From: Cytobacillus solani
Lineage (GTDB): Bacteria > Bacillota > Bacilli > Bacillales > Cytobacillaceae
Direction: 5' to 3'
DNA length: 64,000 nucleotides
Assembly (NCBI RefSeq): GCF_001420595.1
Contig: NZ_LJIX01000006.1
Coordinates: 4,306,857 to 4,370,856 of the forward strand
In this document: piece by piece, positions 1-8,483 of the stretch
How the letters are laid out: every line of letters starts with the position of its first letter
Numbering within the stretch: position 1 is the first letter of the stretch
Made by a program: the position numbers and the translations under genes
The notes under the pieces: generated by a model
The model's database searches: none
Seen by the model: the letters and a program-made list of their open reading frames with translations, nothing else
What the model was told of the DNA's origin: nothing

Positions 1-65
1 TATCTAAACTCTAGCAATCGATTTGGAAATAGTACGGGGAAAAGGTGAAAAGAGACCCTGGGAAA

Positions 66-109
66 GCTTCTCATTAGATCAGTGAACTTTTGAGAAGCCT
101 TCTTTTTGT
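66..109 (+). terminator. Rho-independent terminator left of the LytTR operon
   Basis: Stem GCTTCTC (66-72) pairs with GAGAAGC (92-98), followed by a T-rich run. The loop sequence closely resembles that of the terminator at 2714-2754 on the other side of the LytTR/ABC operon. Confidence 0.7.
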
Positions 110-195
110 TGCATGTAGATAGACACCAATCAATGTATCTTTTACGATATATTAATATTTAATAGATTTTGTTAAATTTTTTAGTATAAGAAATA

Positions 196-226
196 ACCGT
201 TTGTCACTCTATATTGACCGAATGTC
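196..226 (+). promoter_or_regulatory. Candidate LytTR binding site (two direct repeats)
   Basis: ACCGTTTGTC (196-205) and ACCGAATGTC (217-226) are direct repeats exactly 21 bp apart, two helical turns, as expected for LytTR-domain regulators. They lie 57 bp upstream of the LytTR gene start, which suggests autoregulation. This is inference from spacing and position. Confidence 0.5.
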
Positions 227-282
227 TTAAATCTATTTACTGTCTAGAAAAAGCATTTTACAGTAGGGAAAGGATATTAATT

Positions 283-717
283 ATGGAAATAGAAGTGAAA
301 ATTGATTCAGCCTATAAAGAACCTAAAGTCATTATTATCACCGATAAAATAACCGATGAAGTGAAAAGCGTGATGAAAAAGATATCAAAAAACCAAAAAC
401 TAACGGTGTTTTCTGAGGAAGAAGCAATCATTGTTGAAGCGGATGAGATCATTCGAATTTACTCGGAAAACAAAAAGGTCTATGTACAAACAAATCATGA
501 TACATATTCCATTCGTATGCGACTGTATGAGTTGGAAGAAAAATTAGCATTGAACCAATTTATTCGGATTTCCCAATCGGAACTAATTAATCGTAATCAG
601 ATTGTTAGTTTGGATATTAGCCTTACCGGAACAATAGGTGTTTTGCTGAAGAGCGATATTAAAACATTCGCATCTCGTCGGTATGTATCAAAAATTAAAA
701 AACAGTTGGGGATTTGA
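283..717 (+). CDS. LytTR-family DNA-binding regulator
   Basis: A 144-residue protein with no receiver domain. Its C-terminal half (about residues 50-144) has the LytTR pattern: an acidic stretch leading into YSIRMRLYELEEKL, the FIRISQSELINRNQI strand and an RRYV ending. The start at 283 is chosen because AGGGAAAGG lies just upstream; an upstream in-frame ATG at 214 lacks such a site. It is followed at once by a DUF3021 gene and an ABC exporter, a common Firmicutes arrangement in which the regulator controls its own export operon. Candidate direct-repeat binding sites lie at 196-226. The signal it senses cannot be read from the sequence. Confidence 0.88.
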   Translation: MEIEVKIDSAYKEPKVIIITDKITDEVKSVMKKISKNQKLTVFSEEEAIIVEADEIIRIYSENKKVYVQTNHDTYSIRMRLYELEEKLALNQFIRISQSELINRNQIVSLDISLTGTIGVLLKSDIKTFASRRYVSKIKKQLGI

Positions 718-727
718 GGTGGAAGAG

Positions 728-1192
728 ATGGTAAAAAGGCTTCTAGGTAGAGTATGTATAGGTTTTATTATTGGTGTCTTTTTGGGACAAATCACACAGA
801 TTATCATTTCCTTATTTTTAGGAAAAGGTGCGTTTATACCTGTATCAGATGAATTCAGTGAGTTATTTGATACGGAGTTGACAGCTGTATTAACACAATT
901 TATTTTAACAGGGTTCATTGGTGTTGCACTAGCCCTAGGTTCGTTCATTTTTAACATAGACCATTGGGGATTAATGAAACAGTATATGACCCATTTTTTT
1001 ACAACAGGTGCAGTGTGGCTAACTGTTGTTATACTGTGCTGGACACCACAGACTCCTATGAGCTGGTTCATTTTACTAGCTAATTTTGTAGGAGTTTACG
1101 TCATAACGTACTGGATTCAACTATCAATCTCAAGAAAGGATATTGAACGAATTAATGCAATTCTAAAAAGTAAGGAGATAGGAGGAAGATAA
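728..1192 (+). CDS. DUF3021 family membrane protein
   Basis: A 154-residue protein with about four hydrophobic membrane segments, recognisable as DUF3021 by its position after a LytTR gene and its short polytopic layout. The start at 728 is preferred because GAGGTGGAAGAG precedes it; an earlier in-frame ATG at 683 would overlap the LytTR gene. In related loci DUF3021 proteins antagonise or modulate the partner LytTR regulator at the membrane, and that role is inferred here. It is followed without a gap by the ABC ATPase gene, whose ATG begins at the next base after its stop. Confidence 0.8.
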   Translation: MVKRLLGRVCIGFIIGVFLGQITQIIISLFLGKGAFIPVSDEFSELFDTELTAVLTQFILTGFIGVALALGSFIFNIDHWGLMKQYMTHFFTTGAVWLTVVILCWTPQTPMSWFILLANFVGVYVITYWIQLSISRKDIERINAILKSKEIGGR

Positions 1193-1918
1193 ATGTCTAT
1201 AGAATTAAAAAATCTAAAGAAGGCATACAAAGATAAAATGGTTGTGGACCATTTATCTTTGGAAATAGATAATGGTGAATTTTTTGCTTTGCTTGGGTCA
1301 AATGGTGCCGGAAAAACAACAACTATTAAAATGCTATCGTGTATGCTAATCCCCACTGAAGGAGATGCTTTTTTATTGGGAGATAGTATTATTACCTCAC
1401 CTGAAGCCGTCAAGCAAAATATAAATGTGTCACCACAGGAAACCGCAGTAGCACCGAACCTAACAGTGCGGGAAAACCTAGAATTCATTGCAAGGATTTA
1501 TGGTAGTGGAAAAGAAAAAGCAAGAAAGATGTCGCATGAGATGATGATGGAATTTAGTTTATTGGATAAGGCTAAAACTAAAGCAAAAACATTGTCAGGA
1601 GGCTGGCAGCGCAGATTAAGTATTGCGATGGCGCTTATTTCCAAACCTAAGATTTTATTTTTAGATGAGCCAACACTTGGGTTAGATGTTCGTGCACGCC
1701 GTGAGCTTTGGAAAGTGTTAGAGACTCTAAAAGGGAAGGTTACTGTAGTGTTGACAACCCACTACTTGGATGAGGCAGAAGCTTTAGCGGATCGCATCGG
1801 TATTATGCACCAAGGGAGATTGCAAGCATTAGGCACTGCAAGTGAATTAAAAAAACAACATAGTATGAAAAGTTTGGAAGATATTTTCTTAATTTTAACA
1901 GAGGAGGGAGTTAAATGA
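1193..1918 (+). CDS. ABC transporter ATP-binding protein
   Basis: A 241-residue ABC ATPase. It shows Walker A GSNGAGKTT (about residues 35-43), signature LSGGWQRR, Walker B ILFLDEPT, a D-loop and the H-loop histidine in TTHYLDEAEALADR. The signature has a tryptophan where Q/M is more usual. The sequence type is that of drug or peptide exporters of the ABC-2 class. The ATG lies behind GGAGG(AAG). Its stop overlaps the permease start by 4 bp, so the two are probably translationally coupled and form a homodimeric exporter in the cytoplasmic membrane. Substrate is unknown. Confidence 0.93.
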   Translation: MSIELKNLKKAYKDKMVVDHLSLEIDNGEFFALLGSNGAGKTTTIKMLSCMLIPTEGDAFLLGDSIITSPEAVKQNINVSPQETAVAPNLTVRENLEFIARIYGSGKEKARKMSHEMMMEFSLLDKAKTKAKTLSGGWQRRLSIAMALISKPKILFLDEPTLGLDVRARRELWKVLETLKGKVTVVLTTHYLDEAEALADRIGIMHQGRLQALGTASELKKQHSMKSLEDIFLILTEEGVK

Positions 1919-2640
1919 GGTTTTTAGCATTTGCATCGAGAAATCAAAAGGAAATAATACGTGATCCATTAACCATATTGTTTGGAATCGGACTACCTGT
2001 CGTCGTTATGTGGTTATTCACGATTATGCAACAAAATATGCCAATGGAGCTATATAAAATTGAAAATCTCACTCCTGGTGTCATTGTGTTTAGTTTTGCA
2101 TTTTTGACTTTATTTTCAGGTATGCTAATTGGAAAAGACAAGGGAAGCTCATTTTTAATGCGGATATTTGTTTCGCCATTAAGACCTTCTGACTATATTA
2201 TTGGTTATACAATCCCACTAATTTTAATTGCTATGATGCAAATAGTAGTTTGTTTTATTACGGCGTATTTCTTAGATTTAAAGTTTGATTGGAATGTGAT
2301 AGTAGCTATAGCAGTACTTTTAGTTAATGCGCTTCTTTATTTAGGGTTTGGATTAATGCTCGGAACATTTTTTACTGATAAACAGGTAGGTGGCATATTC
2401 GCTTTGTTTGTTAATATCGCAACATGGTTAAGTGGTACATGGTTCACATTAGACATGATTGGTGGAGTATTTGAGAATGTTGCGAGTGTACTTCCATTTG
2501 TTCATGCTGTGGAAGTAACAAGATTGGCTCTACAGGGGGATTACGGTGAGATGTTGGTTCCTTTAATATGGGTAGTTGGATATACAGTGGTTTTATATGT
2601 GATTGCGATTGGTGCGTTTAGGAAGAAAATGAGGTATTAA
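1915..2640 (+). CDS. ABC-2 type transporter permease
   Basis: A 241-residue integral membrane protein with six hydrophobic segments, matching the ABC-2 permease layout. The ATG overlaps the upstream ATPase stop in an ATGA-type junction. It is the last gene of the four-gene LytTR operon, which ends at the terminator at 2714-2754. With the ATPase it should form an efflux or resistance transporter. Confidence 0.9.
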   Translation: MRFLAFASRNQKEIIRDPLTILFGIGLPVVVMWLFTIMQQNMPMELYKIENLTPGVIVFSFAFLTLFSGMLIGKDKGSSFLMRIFVSPLRPSDYIIGYTIPLILIAMMQIVVCFITAYFLDLKFDWNVIVAIAVLLVNALLYLGFGLMLGTFFTDKQVGGIFALFVNIATWLSGTWFTLDMIGGVFENVASVLPFVHAVEVTRLALQGDYGEMLVPLIWVVGYTVVLYVIAIGAFRKKMRY

Positions 2641-2713
2641 GGGGAAACTTAGTGTGTGAAATGGAATATTAGAAAGCGAAGATTAAAATAATAGGTATAG
2701 GTGACTCTGGTAT

Positions 2714-2754
2714 GACTTCTCATTAGTTCGCTGAACTTGAGAAGCCTCTTTTTT
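2714..2754 (+). terminator. Terminator of the LytTR/ABC operon
   Basis: CTTCTC (2716-2721) pairs with GAGAAG (2739-2744) and is followed by CCTCTTTTTT. The stem and loop are nearly the same as the terminator at 66-109, so similar sequences flank the whole four-gene cassette. Confidence 0.75.
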
Positions 2755-3085
2755 GTAGTTAAGAAAAATCTATGTCTTCTTCAACTAAACTCCCTCAATA
2801 AACAAACAATTATCTCTTGTATTCGCCATTTTTCTTAATATTCCTATACAACTTGTTAAAGATAATAGTTTTGATGAGTATGAAAAGAAAACAAATATGC
2901 AGTTTATGAAGAAAAAGAGCGTAAGAAACTAGCCAACTTTCGTTTATTTTCAAAAAGTTGGAAGAATAGGTATGTACGCACCAATGGATGTCCACATATC
3001 TTATGGGGGTCAACCCTCCCAAGTCTCACAAAGTCTTCGCTCCTACATTCCTTCGTTCAACCTTTCCATAAGGTGGATGTCGGTC
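2755..3085. other. Non-coding stretch before the IS110 element
   Basis: No gene is supported here. At about 2775-2800 there is a fragment of a dispersed TTCTTCAACTAA-type repeat seen also near 9972 and 58723. The part from about 2966 on is more GC-rich than its surroundings and may belong to an older mobile-element end. Confidence 0.4.
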
Positions 3086-3200
3086 ATGCTGCCCCACAGG
3101 ATCTATGTCCTTACGTTAGTTGCTTTGCCGACTAATCCTATGCTGATTTTGTTTGCTCAATCATTCAAATCTATTAATTAAAAGTAAATTTTATAGAATA

Positions 3201-4496
3201 TTAAGCTGCTATTTGTACATCGATAACTGAGTGCATATGGGGAATATCCTTCAACATCTTTTCTTCCTGAAACACAAACTGTTTCTTGCCAATAGAAAAG
3301 AGAATTCGTATGAGTTTATTACATAAAGCTATTAAAGACTGCATCTTTTTCAACGGATTTTCTGATCTCGTTGTGTAGTAATGATGAAGAGCTTTAAAGG
3401 CTTTATTCTTCGCTACTAGGATCATAGATGCGCGAAATAATAATGCCCGTAATTTCTTCCGACCACGTTTCGTAATCTTGGTCTTCCCTTTATGCTTACC
3501 TGATGTATTTTCTTTTAGGCTGAGTCCAGCTAATTTGGTTATTTGACGAGGATGATTATATTCACTTAAATCACCTACTTCAGCGTAAAAACCTGCCACT
3601 GTATCTCGTCCAATTCCTGTAATCTCTAACATCTGGTTCACTCCTGGTATATCTTGAAGTAAGGTATCCAGTGAATGATCAAGTTCTTCGAACTTGGCTT
3701 GAATGAGTTCATATTTTTGAATTAATGTTCTTAGTTCCATTTTGGCCATCATGACACCCTGACGTATACCAATCGAGCGATTGGCAGCTTCTTTTAGAGC
3801 TTGAATCTTCTTCATCCCTATACTTCGTTTCACTTCTTGCCTTAAATAGATGAGTAATTCTTCGTCTGAGTATTTCACTAATTCATGAGGTAACGCATCA
3901 AATTTTAGTAAGTGAAGAGCTGCCTTTCCTTCCCAACTTTTAAAAACGTCAAAGAACTCTGGAAAGTAGCGATCAATCCAGTTATGGACCTGTCCTTGCA
4001 CGATCTGTAAGTCTATACTTAATAGATCACGTAATTTTTTAGCCACACGAAGTTCTGCGAAAACACCTTGTGGTATGGTTGGTTCAGCGTATCTACCATC
4101 TTTGACTAGCTGTGCAATGACTTTTGCGTCTTTTACATCATTTTTAGTTGGCGAGTTATCATCTAATTCCTTACTATGCTTGACATGTAGGGGATTAACC
4201 GTCACGAACTTAATATGTTTTTCTTTTAAAATATGAGCTAAGTTTAGCCAATAATGTCCTGTAGGCTCCATTCCAGTTATAACAGATTCCATTTTATAGA
4301 TCTCTTTTAATTAATTAATCCACTCCATAAAGGTGCTAAAACCTTCTTTGATATTATCAAAAAAGCAAGTAGAACCAAGTTCTATTCCTCGATAATCTTG
4401 TGCTCTAGCTACATGATGATGTTTGGCAATATCAATTCCAATTATCAAGGTTTTAGAAGTAATTTGAGCTATTTTATGATTTTGGTTATAATTCAT
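3201..4496 (-). pseudogene. IS110-family transposase, interrupted by one in-frame TAA
   Basis: The N-terminal piece (4311-4496) holds the DEDD/RuvC-like start IIGIDIAKHHH; the rest (3201-4292) holds GMEPTGHYW, the KNDVKDAKVIA acidic motif and a C-terminal Transposase_20 domain with GIGRDTVAGFYAEVGDL and KRGRKKLRALLFRA. Both pieces are in the same frame: after MEWIN comes one TAA codon (4311-4313), then LKEIYKMESVITGMEP. So a single nonsense codon, not a frameshift, separates them. Restored length is about 431 residues, normal for the family. The 3' part could initiate at an internal ATG, but it would lack the first catalytic aspartate, so activity is unlikely unless the stop is read through. 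Confidence 0.9.
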
Positions 4497-4500
4497 TGTA

Positions 4501-4570
4501 TGACCTCCGAATGATGTTTTGTCCTTTTTAGCTGGCCAGCTCAGGACATATTCATCTTATCAAGAGGTCA
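4501..4570 (-). ncRNA. Structured 5' region of the IS110 element (possible bridge RNA part)
   Basis: Three nested inverted repeats are visible: TGACCTC (4501-4507) with GAGGTCA (4564-4570), TGTCCT (4520-4525) with AGGACA (4543-4548), and the palindrome AGCTGGCCAGCT (4530-4541). IS110-group elements encode a bridge RNA in the non-coding end upstream of the transposase, which is where this lies. The fold is seen; the bridge-RNA role is inferred. Confidence 0.5.
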
Positions 4571-4722
4571 TTTTTCGTACAAATCTCATTTTCAGTTATT
4601 ACAGGAATGCTGCCCCTTTAGTTAAATAAAAAAGGAGCAATCTCCTACTTGAAGTATTGCACCCTTTAATTGAATAACAAAATATGGGATCATTCCGAAA
4701 ATTACTTAAATTTTCTGTTATC

Positions 4723-5109
4723 TTAAATAACTTTGAGCCACATTGTTATTACTTCTTTAAGTTTTTCTTCTTTAGCTTTAATGTCATTTTTATCAGTAAA
4801 TTTCATCATAACTCTGTCAGCTGCTATCCATTCTAATACACCACTAGGATCTGAAATCAGAGGCTCATTGGTCTTTCGTTCTTTTACCTTAGCCCCACAA
4901 TGAAATATGAGTCGAATAAATCCTTTTCCATTAAGATTAAATGTAATTCGATCTTCACCTTCATAACAGAAACTAGGGTCGTTCCATTTAATATGTTCTG
5001 TAATTTTATCATCAGTGCTTAAAATGATTTTTCGAACCTCTTCTATTTCTTCTTTAAGTGGATGTACAAGGTTGTTCATAAATTCTGCTACCTGTTCAGA
5101 ATCAATCAA
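4723..5109 (-). CDS. DUF1801 domain-containing protein
   Basis: A 128-residue soluble protein with the DUF1801 (YdhG-like) pattern: an N-terminal helix with VRKIILSTDDKITEHIKWNDPSF, a central strand region, and a C-terminal DRVMMKFTDKNDIKAKEEKLKEVITMW. The start is a TTG behind AGGTGA; in-frame stops just upstream rule out a longer protein. The family has no firm biochemical role. It stands alone between the IS110 element and a Tn3 remnant. Confidence 0.75.
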   Translation of the reverse strand: MIDSEQVAEFMNNLVHPLKEEIEEVRKIILSTDDKITEHIKWNDPSFCYEGEDRITFNLNGKGFIRLIFHCGAKVKERKTNEPLISDPSGVLEWIAADRVMMKFTDKNDIKAKEEKLKEVITMWLKVI

Positions 5110-5239
5110 CTTCTTACTTTCACCTGAATTTTATTTTTAGTCATTATTATTTAGTCCCCTCTCACATTGAATACTGTAAAGTCATCCGTTATGGATGGTT
5201 AAGATAAATGCGGTTTCCTGACGCTACCCCTGTTATAGA

Positions 5240-5413
5240 TTAATTTTTATTTAAGGGTCTCAGCATATTAGCTGGTAACCTATATGAATCAAACTTATAT
5301 TCTCCAAGAAGATTAATATGTGCCCAGCCTAAAGGTGAAATGTGTGGGAGCAATTCTTCTTTTAGGGCATTATGTTTCTTAAATTCTTTTGTCGCTTCAG
5401 CTGATTTCACTGC
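5240..5413 (-). pseudogene. C-terminal remnant of a Tn3-family transposase
   Basis: Reading the minus strand gives a 57-residue tail with KKHNALKEEL, then LPHISPLGWAHINLLGEY and KFDSYRLPANMLRPL before a stop. The LGWxHINLxGEY block is the signature end of Tn3-family TnpA. It has no start of its own: it begins in frame directly after the azlD stop codon (5414-5416). It is the scar of a former Tn3-type transposon whose deletion or rearrangement endpoint is at the azlD 3' end. Confidence 0.8.
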
Positions 5414-5734
5414 TTAAAAAAACTTGTATAATAAGAACAAAGTGACAACACCAGACCCTACTGTCAACAAAAGACTTCGGGTGAAAATGGCAATTATGAG
5501 GGATACAACTGCTGCCAAAAGTCGCATCGGTTCCCATCCGCTCTTTTCACCTAAAGGCAATAATTCCTCAGCTATCAATGAAGCCATAATAGCGACTGGT
5601 ATGTGTCTCAACCAATGCAATCCCCAATCGGGTATATTTATTTTACTTAGGAAGACTAGAGGGAAAACGCGGGGTATCAAAGTCACTAATGCTCCTCCAA
5701 TGATAATTAAGAAGACTTCTGGGCGGATTTCCAT
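5414..5734 (-). CDS. azlD: Branched-chain amino acid exporter subunit AzlD
   Basis: A 106-residue membrane protein with three to four hydrophobic helices and the AzlD pattern (GGALVTLIPRVFPLVF near the N-terminus, LLAAVVSLIIAIFTRS later). It overlaps azlC by 28 bp, the usual AzlC/AzlD pairing, in which the small subunit supports the large one in export of branched-chain amino acids or analogues such as 4-azaleucine. Length is normal. Its stop codon abuts a Tn3 transposase remnant, so the last few residues could have been altered at the junction. Confidence 0.88.
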   Translation of the reverse strand: MEIRPEVFLIIIGGALVTLIPRVFPLVFLSKINIPDWGLHWLRHIPVAIMASLIAEELLPLGEKSGWEPMRLLAAVVSLIIAIFTRSLLLTVGSGVVTLFLLYKFF

Positions 5735-6447
5735 TTGTCCATCACCATCCCTAAAGCAGCGGCTGCAACCGTTGCCAAAATAACATTAATTCCCGTTGAA
5801 AAGATAAAGCTTGTGCATACAGTAAATAGAATAGCCCCTGTCACAACAAGGAGATCTATCCGGAATTCAGAACGACTGACTATCTGTAATACGAGCAGTC
5901 CGATAAACATCGCCGGCAAGGCAAAATCGAGCCCGAATTCCTCTGGATTCGGTATCCATTTTCCAAATAATCCTCCTAATACATTTGCTAATGTCCAGTT
6001 CAGATAGGCTGTTAGATTTAATCCCAGCATCCATCTGTTGCTTGCGTATTTCTTATCAGAAAGATAACTTGTGGCTACACCAAACGTTTCATCTGTTAAT
6101 AGAAATCCATGTAAGGTATTTTTCCATGTCCCCAGGTGGCGAAAATGGGGTGCAAGTGCTGCACTCAATAAGAGATATCTAAGGTTGACAATAAATATCG
6201 TCAATATGATCGACATGATTGGAGCTCCCGAAACCAACATCCCGGCAGCAATAAACTGAGCTGATCCGGCATAGAGAAGTAAAGACATGAGTGTAATTTC
6301 GATTATACTTAGGCCTGCTGTTTTTTGTACAACGCCTGCTGCAAACCCTATACTTAAATAACCAAGAACAGTCGGTAAGCAATCTTTCACCCCTTTTAGG
6401 AAACTCTCTTCACCACTTAAATAAACAACTTCTTCTTTAAGTTTCAA
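5707..6447 (-). CDS. azlC: Branched-chain amino acid exporter subunit AzlC
   Basis: A 246-residue polytopic membrane protein with AzlC hallmarks: GYLSIGFAAGVVQ, LYAGSAQFIAAGML, NLRYLLLSAAL and LTDETFGVA. It lies downstream of alaX and trmB on the same strand with short gaps, suggesting one transcription unit trmB-alaX-azlC-azlD. With AzlD it should export hydrophobic amino acids. Confidence 0.92.
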   Translation of the reverse strand: MKLKEEVVYLSGEESFLKGVKDCLPTVLGYLSIGFAAGVVQKTAGLSIIEITLMSLLLYAGSAQFIAAGMLVSGAPIMSIILTIFIVNLRYLLLSAALAPHFRHLGTWKNTLHGFLLTDETFGVATSYLSDKKYASNRWMLGLNLTAYLNWTLANVLGGLFGKWIPNPEEFGLDFALPAMFIGLLVLQIVSRSEFRIDLLVVTGAILFTVCTSFIFSTGINVILATVAAAALGMVMDKWKSAQKSS

Positions 6448-6491
6448 CCTTAATCCTCCCTATAGAGCAAATTATATAAAATTGTTTAACC

Positions 6492-7214
6492 TCAACCAGG
6501 GGTAACGAGAGCAACTTCCAGTCGTTTATTGTTTTTCCCTTTGGAACTCACTTTCAATAGGGCCATTTCCCCTATCTCTCCAGTATTTGAAACATGTGTC
6601 CCCCCGCAAGCTTGCTCATCTATGGAATCAATGGAAATTAAGCGAATTCTTGTAACTGAAGCTGGCAGTAAGTTAATAGCTGTTTTAATTAAACCAGGGA
6701 TATTTTCTGCCTCCATTCTAGATACATATCGAATTGCCACGGGGTGGTTTTCTTTTATAATTTTATTCGTTTCATTTACTATTTCTTGATACTCTTCATC
6801 GGATAAATCGTGAAGGTTATTAAAGTCGATCCTTGCTCGATCTGGATATATTTTATTCCCAGTACATAAAGCATTGTATTTCTTGTATACGACCGCTCCC
6901 AGAATATGCAATAAGGAGTGATGTTTCATCAACCCTTGCCTTCGTTCCCAATCAATTTCTGCTTTTATTTCCCCATATTTTAGCTGATCAGCGTTTTTCA
7001 CATAATGGATAATCTCGCCTTTTTCATTTTTAACTTGGTAAACCTCGAATGTTTGCCCCCCTTGTATGAGCAGTCCAGTATCATATTCTTGCCCTCCTCC
7101 GGTCGGATAGAAAACTGTTCGATCAAGTGATACCTTCTCTCCTTCCAGTTTCACTACATTCGCAGTGCAAGAGGTTAAATAACTGTCGTCCAAATAAAGT
7201 TCACGTGTATTCAT
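6492..7214 (-). CDS. AlaX-type alanyl-tRNA editing / threonyl-alanyl SAD domain hydrolase
   Basis: A 240-residue stand-alone editing-domain protein. The N-terminal part has the AlaRS-like beta barrel with FYPTGGGQEYDTG; the SAD domain has the metal-binding pairs MKHHSLLHILG (HxxxH type) and CGGTHVSNTGEIG. Proteins of this type hydrolyse mischarged aminoacyl-tRNA or, in some cases, act on free amino-acid derivatives. The start is the ATG behind AAAGGAGATG. A 24-bp site resembling the trmB operator lies in its leader (7229-7252). Linkage to azlCD suggests a joint role in coping with toxic or non-cognate amino acids, which is inference. Confidence 0.85.
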   Translation of the reverse strand: MNTRELYLDDSYLTSCTANVVKLEGEKVSLDRTVFYPTGGGQEYDTGLLIQGGQTFEVYQVKNEKGEIIHYVKNADQLKYGEIKAEIDWERRQGLMKHHSLLHILGAVVYKKYNALCTGNKIYPDRARIDFNNLHDLSDEEYQEIVNETNKIIKENHPVAIRYVSRMEAENIPGLIKTAINLLPASVTRIRLISIDSIDEQACGGTHVSNTGEIGEMALLKVSSKGKNNKRLEVALVTPG

Positions 7215-7228
7215 TTAATCATCTCCTT

Positions 7229-7252
7229 TAGGGGTTACTATACTAACTACTA
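7229..7252. promoter_or_regulatory. Candidate TrmB operator in the alaX leader
   Basis: Read on the minus strand the site begins TAGTAGTTA, like the site upstream of trmB at 8107-8130, and matches it at most of 24 positions. It contains GTTA-N6-TAAC as an inner inverted repeat. It directly follows a TATTAAT-like -10 sequence. Shared sequence before both units suggests the same regulator acts on both. Confidence 0.5.
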
Positions 7253-7275
7253 TTAATAATGGATGAAAATACGGT

Positions 7276-8091
7276 TCATGATGACTCGAACCGTTTACCT
7301 GTTACTACTTGAATGAGGTCTTGATTTCTACGCCAAAGTGCATCCAACTTATCTGGACCAAGCTCCTTCGTAATTTCCTCAATCATTATGTCATGTCTAA
7401 TGTATTCAATTGCAACTAGTACAAGTGCCGGATCTTTTGTTTTTACGGCCCAAGGAGAGGCAGTTTCCGTAAAATTCGCGATCACAACCTCCTCACCATC
7501 ACGTGCAGCAACACTTAGATGTCCTCCCATCCGTTCTTGAACAATATCCGGAGGCATGTAATTGTGATGATAGGTCAATCCTAGCTGAGTTTTTGGAGAT
7601 CCGAACAGGATGGTAAACACATTGACCCCTTCCGCTACCTTCCGATCGATCGCCTTTTTTATTTCCGGGACTTCAGGCTCCCAAATTGATAGCCATAATT
7701 CGTCTTTTGCATGGTTAATGATGGCTAACATTTCTTCTATTACATGATCATTTCCGCGAATTCGCCAGATAACATCCGTTTCCCGTTCGCTTTCTAGAGA
7801 AGTTAATTCTTTTTCCAAATAGTCAAAGGAAGTTTCAAAAGTTTTCCTCAAACGGTTGATCAACTCTTTAGCCGGTACTGGTGAGTATTTAACAGGCTCT
7901 GAAGGAACTGTATAGATAGCTCTCTTATCAAGCAATTTACCTAAAACTTCATAAATCGTTGAACGCGGTACACCTGTACGTTTACTTACTTCGTAACCTG
8001 TAATTGGCGAATTTTTTAGTAAACCTATATAAGCTTTACATTCATACTGGGAAAATCCTAAGTTTTGAAGTTCCTTATAAATATTTTCCAT
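7276..8091 (-). CDS. TrmB-family transcriptional regulator
   Basis: A 271-residue protein. Residues about 1-70 form the TrmB winged helix (LGFSQYECKAYIGLLKN, GYEVSKRTGVPRSTIYEVLGKL), followed by a short coiled segment and a C-terminal effector-binding domain of the TrmB regulatory type. TrmB proteins in archaea sense sugars; bacterial relatives beside amino-acid exporters are likely repressors of those exporters. It is the first gene of the trmB-alaX-azlCD run, with an operator-like palindrome over its own start of transcription. Confidence 0.85.
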   Translation of the reverse strand: MENIYKELQNLGFSQYECKAYIGLLKNSPITGYEVSKRTGVPRSTIYEVLGKLLDKRAIYTVPSEPVKYSPVPAKELINRLRKTFETSFDYLEKELTSLESERETDVIWRIRGNDHVIEEMLAIINHAKDELWLSIWEPEVPEIKKAIDRKVAEGVNVFTILFGSPKTQLGLTYHHNYMPPDIVQERMGGHLSVAARDGEEVVIANFTETASPWAVKTKDPALVLVAIEYIRHDIMIEEITKELGPDKLDALWRRNQDLIQVVTGKRFESS

Positions 8092-8106
8092 AATACCCCT
8101 TTCTTT

Positions 8107-8158
8107 TAGTAGTTATTGTGTTACCTACTATTTAAATGTATTAAAATATTCTTGTCAA
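8107..8158 (-). promoter_or_regulatory. trmB promoter with overlapping palindromic operator
   Basis: On the minus strand TTGACA (8158-8153) and TTAAAT (8135-8130) are separated by 17 bp. Immediately downstream, 8107-8130 is an inverted repeat with perfect arms TAGTAG and CTACTA. Binding there would block initiation, so autorepression by TrmB is likely. Confidence 0.6.
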
Positions 8159-8483
8159 CAAATACCAAAAAAATTTCAATAAGATTTTCTTACTGTACAC
8201 TTTTCGTTTTTTATAAGCTGCTCGTCTTAAGTCTTAGTTAGTTAGAATATTTGAAATAAACATTGGGAGTCAAGAACTATTTTTGCTGAGTCTATTAAAA
8301 AAAGGCAAAAACAATAGTTATTGTTGGTTGCCCTTGGATGTAATTATTTTGATAAGATAATTCTTTTATATTTTTGGTCAGTTACATGATAAAGCGAGAG
8401 TTATTTAACGTTTACAAATGTTAATTGATATGTTTTTTAATCAGGACCCTAAACAAGAAGGCAATATAAAATATCCTAATTCT
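8159..8483. other. Gene-free stretch between trmB and the methyltransferase remnant
   Basis: AT-rich, with no supported gene. It contains the hairpin at 8294-8332. Confidence 0.5.
8294..8332 (-). terminator. Terminator downstream of the methyltransferase pseudogene
   Basis: GGCAAAAACAATA pairs with TATTGTTGGTTGCC on the other side, and the minus strand continues into TTTTTTT. Orientation fits the pseudogene at 8484-8881. Confidence 0.6.

Larger units (their letters stand above)
3086..4616 (-). mobile_element. IS110-family element, bounded by a 10-bp direct repeat
   Basis: The transposase reading frame lies between two copies of ATGCTGCCCC (3086-3095 and 4607-4616). IS110 elements have no long terminal inverted repeats and insert at a short core that ends up at both borders, so these repeats may mark the junctions, though exact ends are uncertain. 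The 5' non-coding part holds a nested hairpin (4501-4570). The transposase gene carries an in-frame stop. Confidence 0.6.
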
